Shown here piece after piece: positions 15,510 to 22,844 of a DNA stretch of 32,323 nucleotides. Within the stretch, counting starts at the first letter, position 1, and each line of letters begins with the position of its first letter. The notes beneath the pieces were generated by a model. The model was not told where the DNA came from. It made no database searches and saw only the letters and a list, made by a program, of their open reading frames with translations. Origin of the DNA: Parasedimentitalea denitrificans (GTDB lineage Bacteria; Pseudomonadota; Alphaproteobacteria; Rhodobacterales; Rhodobacteraceae). The translations under genes and the position numbers were made by a program. The DNA lies in the NCBI RefSeq assembly GCF_011813015.1, contig NZ_QHLQ01000030.1, forward strand, positions 1 to 32,323, in the 5' to 3' direction.

Positions 15510-16649
15510 CTACAACCCTGTCCGGTGGGCACGCGCGGTGAAAAATATCCCCGAGGGGCTCTCGGCATCAATTTCGCGCAGTTTTTCAAAGGTGCGGGTG
15601 TCATAGATCATGATTTTTCCAGCATCGCGAACACTCAGCCAGACCTCGTGCCCACGCGCGGTGAACTCCATATGCAGCACGGCTGGGCCGGGTTGGAACT
15701 GATGGATGATTTCCTTGGAAACGCTGTCGATCACTTGGATGGTGTCATTCAACGGGTGGGCGAAGTTGACCCAGACTTGCCGCCCATCGGGGCGCGCCAT
15801 GGCAAAGATCGGCTGACCATGGGTTTTTGTTCGAGCAGTTTCTTCCAATGTGTCAGCGTCCACCCAAAGAACTTCGTGGTGGCCGACGGCTGGCAGTACA
15901 AATTCGTCACCGGTCAGCGCCCAGCCTTCAAGGTGGGGCATCTTGTAGACCGGCATTTCCTCTTGTCCGCGACCATATTTTGGTAGCACGCGGATGGGTT
16001 CGGGGTTTTCGGCCCACAGATCCAGCGCGGTCATGCCGTCCTCGCCAAACAGTCCGGTAATGTAGGTGCGACCATTGGCTGTGATCAGCGCGTCATAGGG
16101 GCGGTCGCCCATGTCGGGGATGCGGGTGATCTTGGGCTCGGCTTCCGCCAAGTCAGCAATCCATGTTTCGCCTGTGTCCCAGACGGTGAACACAAACCGT
16201 CGACCCGGAGCATCTACCAGACCGATGGTCTTGCCGCCGGTAGGAATGTCCAAAACCATCTCTAGCGTGTCGGCGTCAAAGACACGCACGCCACCGGGCT
16301 CGTAGTTTGACACTGCGACCAGTTTGCCGTCGTCCGAGATCGCCCCACCGATGGCATTACCAGACTGCATCACGCGGCCTACGATCTGGCGGGTGGTGAT
16401 GTCCAGCTTGGTCAATCCGCCATCGCGGCCAAAGACATAGGCAAAGCGTTCGTCGGGTGAATAGACCAGACTGGCATGACTCAGGTCGCCAAAACCTTCG
16501 ATCCGGGCCAGTGCGGCGCGGTCGGATTGATCCACCAGCAGGACAGAGCCTGTGGCGCGTTCGATAACAACGCCCATGTCACCGGTGGCAACAGTTTCGG
16601 CGCTGGCAGTCGAGGCGAGGAGGAGGGCGACGGCGAGGAGTTTTTTCAT
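15510..16649 (-). CDS. nirF: Heme d1 biosynthesis protein NirF
   Basis: Periplasmic beta-propeller protein of 379 aa required for heme d1 maturation, related to the d1 domain of NirS but without a cytochrome c domain. It has a short Sec signal peptide (MKKLLAVALLLASTASA) with no lipobox Cys, so it is probably soluble rather than a lipoprotein as in some Pseudomonas NirF. Repeated blade motifs are visible (YVFGRDGGLTKLDI, VSNYEPGGVRVFDADTLE, KIMIYDTRTFEKLREID). The ATG overlaps the nirC stop as ATGA. Its exact reaction in heme d1 synthesis is debated in the literature. Confidence 0.92.
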   Translation of the reverse strand: MKKLLAVALLLASTASAETVATGDMGVVIERATGSVLLVDQSDRAALARIEGFGDLSHASLVYSPDERFAYVFGRDGGLTKLDITTRQIVGRVMQSGNAIGGAISDDGKLVAVSNYEPGGVRVFDADTLEMVLDIPTGGKTIGLVDAPGRRFVFTVWDTGETWIADLAEAEPKITRIPDMGDRPYDALITANGRTYITGLFGEDGMTALDLWAENPEPIRVLPKYGRGQEEMPVYKMPHLEGWALTGDEFVLPAVGHHEVLWVDADTLEETARTKTHGQPIFAMARPDGRQVWVNFAHPLNDTIQVIDSVSKEIIHQFQPGPAVLHMEFTARGHEVWLSVRDAGKIMIYDTRTFEKLREIDAESPSGIFFTARAHRTGL

Positions 16650-17005
16650 TTCATTTCTCCGGTTAGGAGGTAATCGGCAATCCACTCGGCCTCTTGTGGG
16701 CTGAGCAAGGGACGCCAGGGGGGCATGGGGGTGTCCGGGATCCCGTCAAGGATCACCGTGGTCAGAACGTCGCGGTCATAGAACTGCATCGCCTCGGGGG
16801 TGATCTCTGGGCCGAGGCCACCCATTAGCGTCATGCCGTGGCATGAACCGCAGTCCTGATGGACGAACCGTTGTAGGGCAGCTGGGTCAACCGGGTCGGC
16901 AGAGGCGAGGGTTGGAGATAACACCACCAATGCGGTTCCCAGCACCCAGGCCAAGCCTCGACCTAGCCCGAATTTTGCTGTGACATTGGGAATGACGCTA
17001 GCCAT
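16646..17005 (-). CDS. nirC: Cytochrome c NirC
   Basis: Small periplasmic c-type cytochrome of 119 aa with one heme site, DCGSCHGMTLMGGLGP. An N-terminal hydrophobic stretch (LAWVLGTALVVLSPTLASA) is a signal peptide. A later MPPW block could supply the axial Met. In Pseudomonas and Paracoccus, NirC can give electrons to NirS or take part in heme d1 maturation. The ATG at 17005 has AGG-rich sequence upstream and overlaps the end of nirE by 8 nt. A longer frame to 17035 would add ten residues inside nirE. Confidence 0.88.
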   Translation of the reverse strand: MASVIPNVTAKFGLGRGLAWVLGTALVVLSPTLASADPVDPAALQRFVHQDCGSCHGMTLMGGLGPEITPEAMQFYDRDVLTTVILDGIPDTPMPPWRPLLSPQEAEWIADYLLTGEMK

Positions 17006-17765
17006 GGGCCTTTGCCTGTTCGACGATACTCTCATCGTGACGATCCGTATAAAGCGAAACCACCTGGCCGATGATGAACAGTGTTGGGGGCTTTAGCTCG
17101 GCTTCACGAGCATCTTGAGCGATTTCTCCCAGCGTTGAGGTCATACGCTCTTCCTCGGCCGAAGTGGCTTTGGAAATTGCCATAACTGGGGTGCTGGCGG
17201 GCAGGCCTTCCGTCATTAGGCCAACGGCGATCTGCCCGATGTTGGCGACACCCATGTAGACCACAAGCGTTGTTTCAGGGTCGGCCAGGCTCTTCCAGTC
17301 GAGGTCCAGCACCTTGTCTGCCTGACGGTGGCCAGTCACATATTGTACGCTGGTTGCAATGCCGCGATGGGTCAGCGGTACGCCGGTGGAACAGGATGCG
17401 CCCTGCGCAGCAGTGATTCCGGGGGCGTAGACAACTTCGATCCCGCGATCCATCAAGTACAGCGCCTCTTCGGAGCCGCGTCCAAAGATCATCGGATCAC
17501 CACCCTTGAGCCGCGCAACAGATCGGCCCATCTGGGCTTGTTCAAACAGGATCTCGTTGATGCGATCTTGCGGCACGGGGTGGTTGCGGGGGCATTTGCC
17601 AACCGGGATCAGCTCGACCTCTTTGGGGCACAATGCCATGATGTCGTCCGAGACAAGACGGTCATAAACAACGACATCTGCGGACTGGATCATTTTCAGT
17701 GCGCGCAGCGTCAGCAGGTCGGGATCGCCGGGTCCGGCACCTATAAGGGAAACTTTACCGTTCAT
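16998..17765 (-). CDS. nirE: SAM:uroporphyrinogen III methyltransferase NirE
   Basis: Methylates uroporphyrinogen III twice to precorrin-2, the first committed step towards siroheme and heme d1. The SUMT signature is clear: VSLIGAGPGDPDLLTLRAL at the N-terminus, VVVYDRLVS, then RLKGGDPMIFGRGSEE, and a C-terminal FIIGQVV. The 255-aa length matches a stand-alone enzyme with no CysG-type dehydrogenase/chelatase domain, so those steps need other genes. The start at 17765 matches the family N-terminus. About 208 nt separate it from the cupredoxin gene, enough for its own promoter. Confidence 0.94.
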   Translation of the reverse strand: MNGKVSLIGAGPGDPDLLTLRALKMIQSADVVVYDRLVSDDIMALCPKEVELIPVGKCPRNHPVPQDRINEILFEQAQMGRSVARLKGGDPMIFGRGSEEALYLMDRGIEVVYAPGITAAQGASCSTGVPLTHRGIATSVQYVTGHRQADKVLDLDWKSLADPETTLVVYMGVANIGQIAVGLMTEGLPASTPVMAISKATSAEEERMTSTLGEIAQDAREAELKPPTLFIIGQVVSLYTDRHDESIVEQAKAHG

Positions 17766-17920
17766 GGTGATTCTCGCATGCTCCAATGGTTGCCTTGGCA
17801 GAACCTCCGACACACAGCGCGCACGCGTGGTCACTGCTGGGCAGCACCTGATGGTGAAAACTGTGCTGAAGATCCTGGCGTTTCATGAGAGCAGCATGCC
17901 GTCGGGCAGCGTTGCTTTCC

Positions 17921-17934
17921 TTGACTAAAGCTAA
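17921..17934. promoter_or_regulatory. Weak FNR/Dnr-like site before nirE
   Basis: TTGAC-TAAA-GCTAA resembles TTGAC-N4-GTCAA with two mismatches in one half. It lies in the 208-nt spacer between the cupredoxin gene and nirE, about 155 nt before the nirE start. On its own this is weak evidence for a second promoter in the locus. Confidence 0.25.
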
Positions 17935-17973
17935 GGCGCATTTGTTTTGCGAAATAACGATCCTGGGTCTGGT

Positions 17974-18390
17974 CTATTCTTTGACCGTAACCATGCCGAT
18001 CATGTCGCGGGTTTCCCAATGCGGACCACATAGATAGTCCTGATCACCCGGCGTCAGAAATGTGAACTCGACGCTTTCGTCAGGAAAGGCGCGATCAGAT
18101 TCGGGCATGCCAGCCGCAGGCGACAGGACGCTGTGACTGGTGCGTTTGTCGACATTGACCCAACGCACGGTGGTGCCCACCTGAACGGTGATCTGGGCGG
18201 GGCAGAAATTGTATTTGTACATAGTCACCACAACCACGCCGTCAGCTTCGGACGAGGGTTGACCTGTGAGCGCAACATAACGTTCCTCGGCCTCGGCACA
18301 GATGGCAGCCGGGTCTTTACCTGCTGCATGAACGGAAGATGCAGCCGCAAGCGACAGCAGGGCAATAGCCAGAATAGAAGGCGTTCGCAT
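17974..18390 (-). CDS. Cupredoxin-domain blue-copper protein
   Basis: Predicted periplasmic type 1 copper protein of 138 aa, a likely electron carrier to the nitrite reductase. A signal peptide (MRTPSILAIALLSLAAASSV, cleavage after HAA) precedes a beta-sandwich. Copper ligands are His86 in TSHSV, Cys121 and His124 in YLCGPH, and Met130 or Met133 in RDMIGM. The distance from His124 to the Met is longer than in plastocyanin or pseudoazurin. Two further cysteines (Cys31, Cys63) could form a disulfide. The ATG at 18390 gives a clean signal peptide. Lies about 60 nt downstream of the NirT fusion gene. Its partner is inferred from position only. Confidence 0.82.
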   Translation of the reverse strand: MRTPSILAIALLSLAAASSVHAAGKDPAAICAEAEERYVALTGQPSSEADGVVVVTMYKYNFCPAQITVQVGTTVRWVNVDKRTSHSVLSPAAGMPESDRAFPDESVEFTFLTPGDQDYLCGPHWETRDMIGMVTVKE

Positions 18391-18448
18391 ATTAAAACCC
18401 CGATGAAGGATGAACGGCGGCCGGAACAACCGGCCGCCGCTTTAGTTT

Positions 18449-20248
18449 TTACTGACCAACCACGTTGACTATCGCCTCGGGGTTATCCAGCGCTAGGCTG
18501 GTGTCCAGCGTTACGTGGTGGAACCGCGCATCGGAATAGTCATCGTGGATAGCAAACCCGACGGTGTAGGTCTTGCCGGGTTCCAGCGGTACATCTCCCG
18601 GTGTGTCCGAGTTCAGTGGCCGCGAGAAGACCACGGTCCACATACCGGCCGAGAGTGTTGCCTGCGAGGCAAACTCACCACCGTTTTCAACCCGGCGATC
18701 CATCAAGTAACCATTGGAGCCGCTACCATCAGCATAGACGCGCATCAGATCCAGAAAGGTGCCATCGGCGAGATACTGTTCGATCTCTTCCTCGGATCTC
18801 AGCTGATCCCAGCCGCCCTGTGGTTTGCCACGACGTCCTTTGACCTCAACCTTTGTCCGGCTTTCTGTCAGGTACTTGGTGACCATGCCTGTCGCTTCCA
18901 GACGCGAAGCCACGTCACCGCTGGCGGCAATCCCATCAGCATCGGGGGCAAATGGCATATAGGCGTTGTCGGCGTGGCAGCTTGACCAGCAACCCACCTG
19001 ATCACCCATTTCGATCCCTGCGCCAGAGATCATCATGGCGACCTTGATCTGGTTTTCAGGATCCATCTTGCCGCCATCAACAAACGGGGCAGGGGCGTGA
19101 GGTGCATCCGGCCATTGCATGCGAACATAGAGATTGTCGGCATCATGAGCAGCCTGGACTGTGGCGTTGATGATGCCGCGCTTACCCGGAATTGGGGTTG
19201 GCTCCAGCTCATCGTTCTTACCACCACCGCCTGCAACGATCTTGGTGCCAATGGCTTCCAACTCGGCAGCGTGACAGGTTGTGCACTGGTCGCCACCTTT
19301 GGTCAGCGGACGTGCGCCACCATGCTGCTTGCCGTTTTGGACCCACTCAAACGAGGCTTGACCAGGATAGAACATGGTCAGATCAGTACTTGCCACAGTG
19401 GTCCAGTCGACGTCGGCACCAACGGTTTCACCGGCAGCGGCTTCAGTGACTTCGCCAGCAGCGGCAGCCCGCTCTTCGGCAACGGCGGCTTCAACGGCCG
19501 AGGCAATCTGAGCCTGCACGGCTTCGCGATTGGCAGTTTCGGCTGCCCGTGCAGCAGCGGCTTCCTCGGCTTCTACCCCTTCGATATAGGCCAGACTGTC
19601 GAGATAGATCTGCGGTACTTCGCGGATGAATGCCGGGTTTGGCGCTTCTAGTGCTTCGAGGTATTCGTCAGAGGCACGGTCGCGTACGTTCTTGTGTGCA
19701 ATGCCCTTGTGGCAGTCAATACAGGTCTGCCCCACTTCCATCGCGTTCAAGTGTTGCTGACGGGCGCGAGGTTTCTGGAATTCGGGCATCATCGACCCAA
19801 AGTCGTGACAGTTACGGCATTCAACCGAATCCGTCGCCTTCATCCGTTCCCATTCGTTCATCGCAAGCGACAATCTGTGGGTTTCGAACTTCTCAGGTGT
19901 GCTGATACTACCGGTCAGCTTGCCCCACAGCTCTTTGGACGCCTTGATCTTGCGGATCATCTTGTGGGTCCAGTCCTTGGGCACGTGACAGTCTGAACAG
20001 ACTGCACCGACGCCAGATCGGTTCACGTCGTGGATGGTGCCTTGGTACTCGGCGTATACGTTGTCCTTCATTTCGTGGCAGGAGATACAAAATGGCATAG
20101 TGTTTGTGGCTTCCATGGCGGTGTTGAACCCGCCCCAGAATACAATGCCGGCTATGAAAACTGCCGTGATCCCAGCCACCGGCATTCCCCACAGGAAATA
20201 TCGCCGCCAGATAGGCTTTTTCGGTTCAGCTTCGCTGGTCTGGGTCAT
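18449..20248 (-). CDS. NirT/NapC-type cytochrome fused to heme-binding domain
   Basis: A 599-aa membrane-anchored multiheme cytochrome. One N-terminal membrane helix (about residues 20-40) is followed by a NapC/NirT domain with four CxxCH sites (Cys54, Cys84, Cys144, Cys176), a family that takes electrons from quinol and passes them to periplasmic reductases. An Ala/Glu-rich stretch (about 225-275) links this to a second part with a fifth CxxCH (QCTTCH, Cys322) and a CX3CH site (CWSSCH, 420-425). It ends in a beta-rich region resembling ethylbenzene-dehydrogenase-type heme-binding domains (TVGFAIHDDYSDARFHHVTL). Ordinary NirT proteins are about 200 aa. GGAG precedes the ATG. Directly follows nirS, so it may carry electrons from the quinol pool to the NirS system. 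Confidence 0.85.
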   Translation of the reverse strand: MTQTSEAEPKKPIWRRYFLWGMPVAGITAVFIAGIVFWGGFNTAMEATNTMPFCISCHEMKDNVYAEYQGTIHDVNRSGVGAVCSDCHVPKDWTHKMIRKIKASKELWGKLTGSISTPEKFETHRLSLAMNEWERMKATDSVECRNCHDFGSMMPEFQKPRARQQHLNAMEVGQTCIDCHKGIAHKNVRDRASDEYLEALEAPNPAFIREVPQIYLDSLAYIEGVEAEEAAAARAAETANREAVQAQIASAVEAAVAEERAAAAGEVTEAAAGETVGADVDWTTVASTDLTMFYPGQASFEWVQNGKQHGGARPLTKGGDQCTTCHAAELEAIGTKIVAGGGGKNDELEPTPIPGKRGIINATVQAAHDADNLYVRMQWPDAPHAPAPFVDGGKMDPENQIKVAMMISGAGIEMGDQVGCWSSCHADNAYMPFAPDADGIAASGDVASRLEATGMVTKYLTESRTKVEVKGRRGKPQGGWDQLRSEEEIEQYLADGTFLDLMRVYADGSGSNGYLMDRRVENGGEFASQATLSAGMWTVVFSRPLNSDTPGDVPLEPGKTYTVGFAIHDDYSDARFHHVTLDTSLALDNPEAIVNVVGQ

Positions 20249-20383
20249 GTCCAGGCTCCGTCTTGGCTATTATTGATTGGCCCCAAACTGGGCCGGGTTG
20301 GCTAAAGTTGCATGGAGCAGAGGGAGAGCGGGTATGCAGATTGGTTAGGTGCCAATTGCCGTGGTCGTCTCGGACGCTGATGC

Positions 20384-20415
20384 AAAAAAGGGGCGGGCGC
20401 TGGGCCCGCCCCTTT
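20384..20415 (-). terminator. Terminator/attenuator after nirS
   Basis: Perfect 12-bp stem: AAAGGGGCGGGC (20387-20398) and GCCCGCCCCTTT (20404-20415) with a 5-nt loop. On the minus strand a run of T follows the stem, as in a Rho-independent terminator. It lies 19 nt after the nirS stop, before the NirT fusion gene, so it would reduce read-through from nirS to the downstream genes. Confidence 0.8.
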
Positions 20416-20433
20416 GTGGAGTGTCAGTTCACG

Positions 20434-22110
20434 TTATGTGACGTGGTTCGAGCGGTTGAACACGTTGAACTTACCAGTCGGAGCGTAAAGACCTTTGACG
20501 CGGCCAATCTCTTCAAGAGTTTTTGCGTCGTAGATTACGATCTCACCATTTGGCTCAAGCGAGTCAGACATGTTCCATTTGGAAACCCAAACTTCAGTAC
20601 CATCTGCGTTGAACTCAAAGTGTACAGCTGCGGTACCTGGAGTGTCAGTGACCTGGATTGTTTTCACAATCTCACCAGTCTCTTTCGAGATTACCTGAAC
20701 CGATTGCTGAATTTCTGGCTCTGGGTGCTTAGTTTGGTCAGCCCAGTAGTAGTCAGAATTCGGGTGTGTCCGGATGAACAGGCCAGCACCGTCAGTTTCG
20801 ACTTCGTAGCAGGTTTTCCAAGCTTGATCAGGGTGACCTTCAGGATCGTTGCCCCAGACTGTAACAGTACCAACACCAAGGTGAGTTGTACCGGCTACAG
20901 GACCACAGTTCGGGTCGATCCAGTTGGCGCCAGGGCCAGGGTGCGGCAGTGCGGCAGTGTCGATGATCGCTTCAAGCTTGCGCTCTTTGGCATCAACAAC
21001 AACCATCTGGTTCGACGCGTTTGCGGCGATCTGGAAGTAACGACCTGTTGGATCAAAGAACCCATCGTGCAGGAAGCGCGAGGTGTCGATCTTGTCGATC
21101 CGCAGGTTGTCCAGGTCAGAATAGTCGACCTGCCACATCTGGCCCAGTTCCTTCACAGCCACCAGCCATGTTGGCTCGTGCGGTGTGGTGTAGATCGCGG
21201 CCACGCGGGCTTCTTCTACATAGTCACCTTCGGTGTTCACGCCGCGTGTCGAAACAACTTTCAGCGGTTCCATTGTGACAGCGTCTGAGATCACGAAGTG
21301 TGGAGGCCAGTACGCTCCACCAATGATGTACTTGCCGTCGCCGGATACGGCTACGTCGCGTGCGTCATAGGCAACTTTGACTTCCGAAACCAACATCTTG
21401 TCTGGTGTCTGCCAGAGGTCGATCTTGGTCATCTTGCCGTCACGACCCATTGTGTACCAGAAACGGCCGGGGTTCTCAGGCTCAGAAATCGAGTGGTGCT
21501 CGGATGCTTTGATCACGTGAACGGCGTAGCCGGTCGGGATGTGAACCAGAACTTCTTTGGTGTCGCCGTCGATGACGGCCACTTTACCAGCGTCACGTTC
21601 GATAACGACAAAGAAGTTTTCCCAGTTGCGGCCGTGTAGCGGCTCGGTTGGGTAGTCAGCTTCTTCCACATAGATCTTGCGGGTGGCTTCCATCTGCGCC
21701 AGCGACATTTCTGGCGGTTTTGGCGGATCCATTTGGATATAGGTTGCCATATCCCGGATCTGGTCTTCGGTCATGATGTCCGAAAAGTTGTTCATCCCGC
21801 CTTCGGTTCCCCAGGCGATGATTTTTTCAAGACGTTCCTGACCCAGCTTCAATGTACCGCCTTCAACGACGGTGCCATCGGCTTTGGTTGTTTTTACAAC
21901 CGGCTCAAGGTTTTTACCGGTGGCGCCTTTGCGTAGCACACCGTGACAACCAGCGCATTGTTCAAAATACAGCTGCTTCGATGCGTCAAAGGCTTCCTGA
22001 CTCAGAGTAGGGCCTTCCGCAAGTACGGGCGCGGCAGTGGAGCCGAGCAGCAATGCAAAGCCGACTCCAAGTGTCCGACGGGCTTTAGTATAGGTGATTC
22101 CAAGCGACAT
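20434..22110 (-). CDS. nirS: Cytochrome cd1 nitrite reductase
   Basis: Periplasmic reductase of nitrite to nitric oxide, carrying heme c and heme d1. A signal peptide (MSLGITYTK, core, cleavage after APVLA) is followed by the cytochrome c domain with CAGCH (Cys52, Cys55, His56). Then comes the eight-bladed d1 propeller. The d1 ligand segment GYAVH, and the catalytic histidine segments LPHPGPGAN and GTTHLG, are all present, as are GAYWPPHFV, RFLHDG and DPEGHPDQAWK. The 558-aa length fits the family. The ATG at 22110 has GGAGAG upstream. The open frame extends to 22401 but only through promoter sequence. First gene of the nir locus, with an FNR/Dnr-like site upstream and a strong terminator after it. 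Confidence 0.97.
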   Translation of the reverse strand: MSLGITYTKARRTLGVGFALLLGSTAAPVLAEGPTLSQEAFDASKQLYFEQCAGCHGVLRKGATGKNLEPVVKTTKADGTVVEGGTLKLGQERLEKIIAWGTEGGMNNFSDIMTEDQIRDMATYIQMDPPKPPEMSLAQMEATRKIYVEEADYPTEPLHGRNWENFFVVIERDAGKVAVIDGDTKEVLVHIPTGYAVHVIKASEHHSISEPENPGRFWYTMGRDGKMTKIDLWQTPDKMLVSEVKVAYDARDVAVSGDGKYIIGGAYWPPHFVISDAVTMEPLKVVSTRGVNTEGDYVEEARVAAIYTTPHEPTWLVAVKELGQMWQVDYSDLDNLRIDKIDTSRFLHDGFFDPTGRYFQIAANASNQMVVVDAKERKLEAIIDTAALPHPGPGANWIDPNCGPVAGTTHLGVGTVTVWGNDPEGHPDQAWKTCYEVETDGAGLFIRTHPNSDYYWADQTKHPEPEIQQSVQVISKETGEIVKTIQVTDTPGTAAVHFEFNADGTEVWVSKWNMSDSLEPNGEIVIYDAKTLEEIGRVKGLYAPTGKFNVFNRSNHVT

Positions 22111-22689
22111 GATCACTCTCCGTTTGCTGGTGAGGCAGGTCAGAGTTGAGTAGGATTCCCACTCGCGGTCCTTGACTTTCGTTAAATGCACTCTCGAATT
22201 CGTGATCGGTTTGGCAAAATTATCAAATGATCCGTACCCACGTGCTTTTCTTGTGGCGCTTGACTTTGGATAAGGAACGGTCTCCGGCTGAGATCTATAG
22301 CTTTGGTACCAAACGCGGGCTCTTCGGTCTTGTCGTCGCCATCTTATGGTGAGGCTGGTGAACGGCAGAACCGGTATTGGGTCATGGTACCCTGACATCA
22401 CCGTCAGGATGTTGTGGCATCAATTTGTCAGCCGTCTCGATGCACCAGTGGTGCGTGGTTGAGCCCAGGCAGACCTTTCCAAGGTCGGCGGACGGCTGGC
22501 ATTTCAACCCACCGACAGCGGCGCGAAATACCCGTTCAGGTGTGGCCTGTTCTTCATGTGAAAGCTCAAAACCGCGGCAGATCCACTCGGCACTGTCAGT
22601 CGCTAGACTTCCCAGTCGACGTGGGGTATCTGCTGGGTGAATTACAGCTGAAAGTATCGTCGATAGCATCTCATGTCGCGAAACGCTCA
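22111..22689. other. Gap upstream of nirS
   Basis: Region between nirS and ileS. It holds the nirS promoter area with one FNR/Dnr-like site close to nirS, and an uncertain small ORF (22382-22690, minus). No hairpin, tRNA or other feature stands out in the remainder. Confidence 0.5.
22172..22185. promoter_or_regulatory. Candidate FNR/Dnr-like site before nirS
   Basis: TTGAC-TTTC-GTTAA matches the TTGAC-N4-GTCAA form with one mismatch. It is centred about 69 nt upstream of the nirS ATG, which would place it near -40 of a promoter whose start point is roughly 30 nt before the ATG. This is the expected geometry for activation by a Dnr/Nnr-type regulator. Confidence 0.5.
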
Positions 22690-22690
22690 T
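22382..22690 (-). CDS. Hypothetical small protein, uncertain
   Basis: A 102-codon frame starting at the ATG at 22690, in the gap between ileS and nirS. The product starts MSVSRHEMLSTILSAVIHP and includes FELSHEEQATPERVFRAAVG, with normal amino-acid use and no obvious motif, signal peptide or membrane segment. No strong ribosome binding site is seen. The frame is open to 22858, but that would overlap the start of ileS on the other strand. It could be real, or chance sequence in a regulatory region. Confidence 0.3.
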   Translation of the reverse strand: MSVSRHEMLSTILSAVIHPADTPRRLGSLATDSAEWICRGFELSHEEQATPERVFRAAVGGLKCQPSADLGKVCLGSTTHHWCIETADKLMPQHPDGDVRVP

Positions 22691-22844
22691 AATCCAAGGA
22701 TGGTCGGCCCCGTGTTCTCCGCCGCAGCCATTATTCGAATTATATCCCCGGCTCTCTGATCCATGAGACGCCGGGCCAAGGTGTTTGAGACCTCGCACCG
22801 ATCGCTTCGACATTCCGAACAGACCATCGATAAGGACGCCACCC

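Noticed and set aside
15129..15986. Plus-strand frame of 285 codons opposite nirDL and nirF
   Set aside because: Antisense shadow of two well-supported genes, with no recognisable domain.
20263..21288. Long plus-strand open frame of 341 codons opposite nirS
   Set aside because: It lies antisense to the strongly supported nirS gene, is rich in Cys, Arg and Val with no motif, and has no sensible context.
22211..22226. FNR-like site TTGGCAAAATTATCAA before nirS
   Set aside because: Only the right half matches (ATCAA) and the half-site spacing is 6 nt rather than 4.
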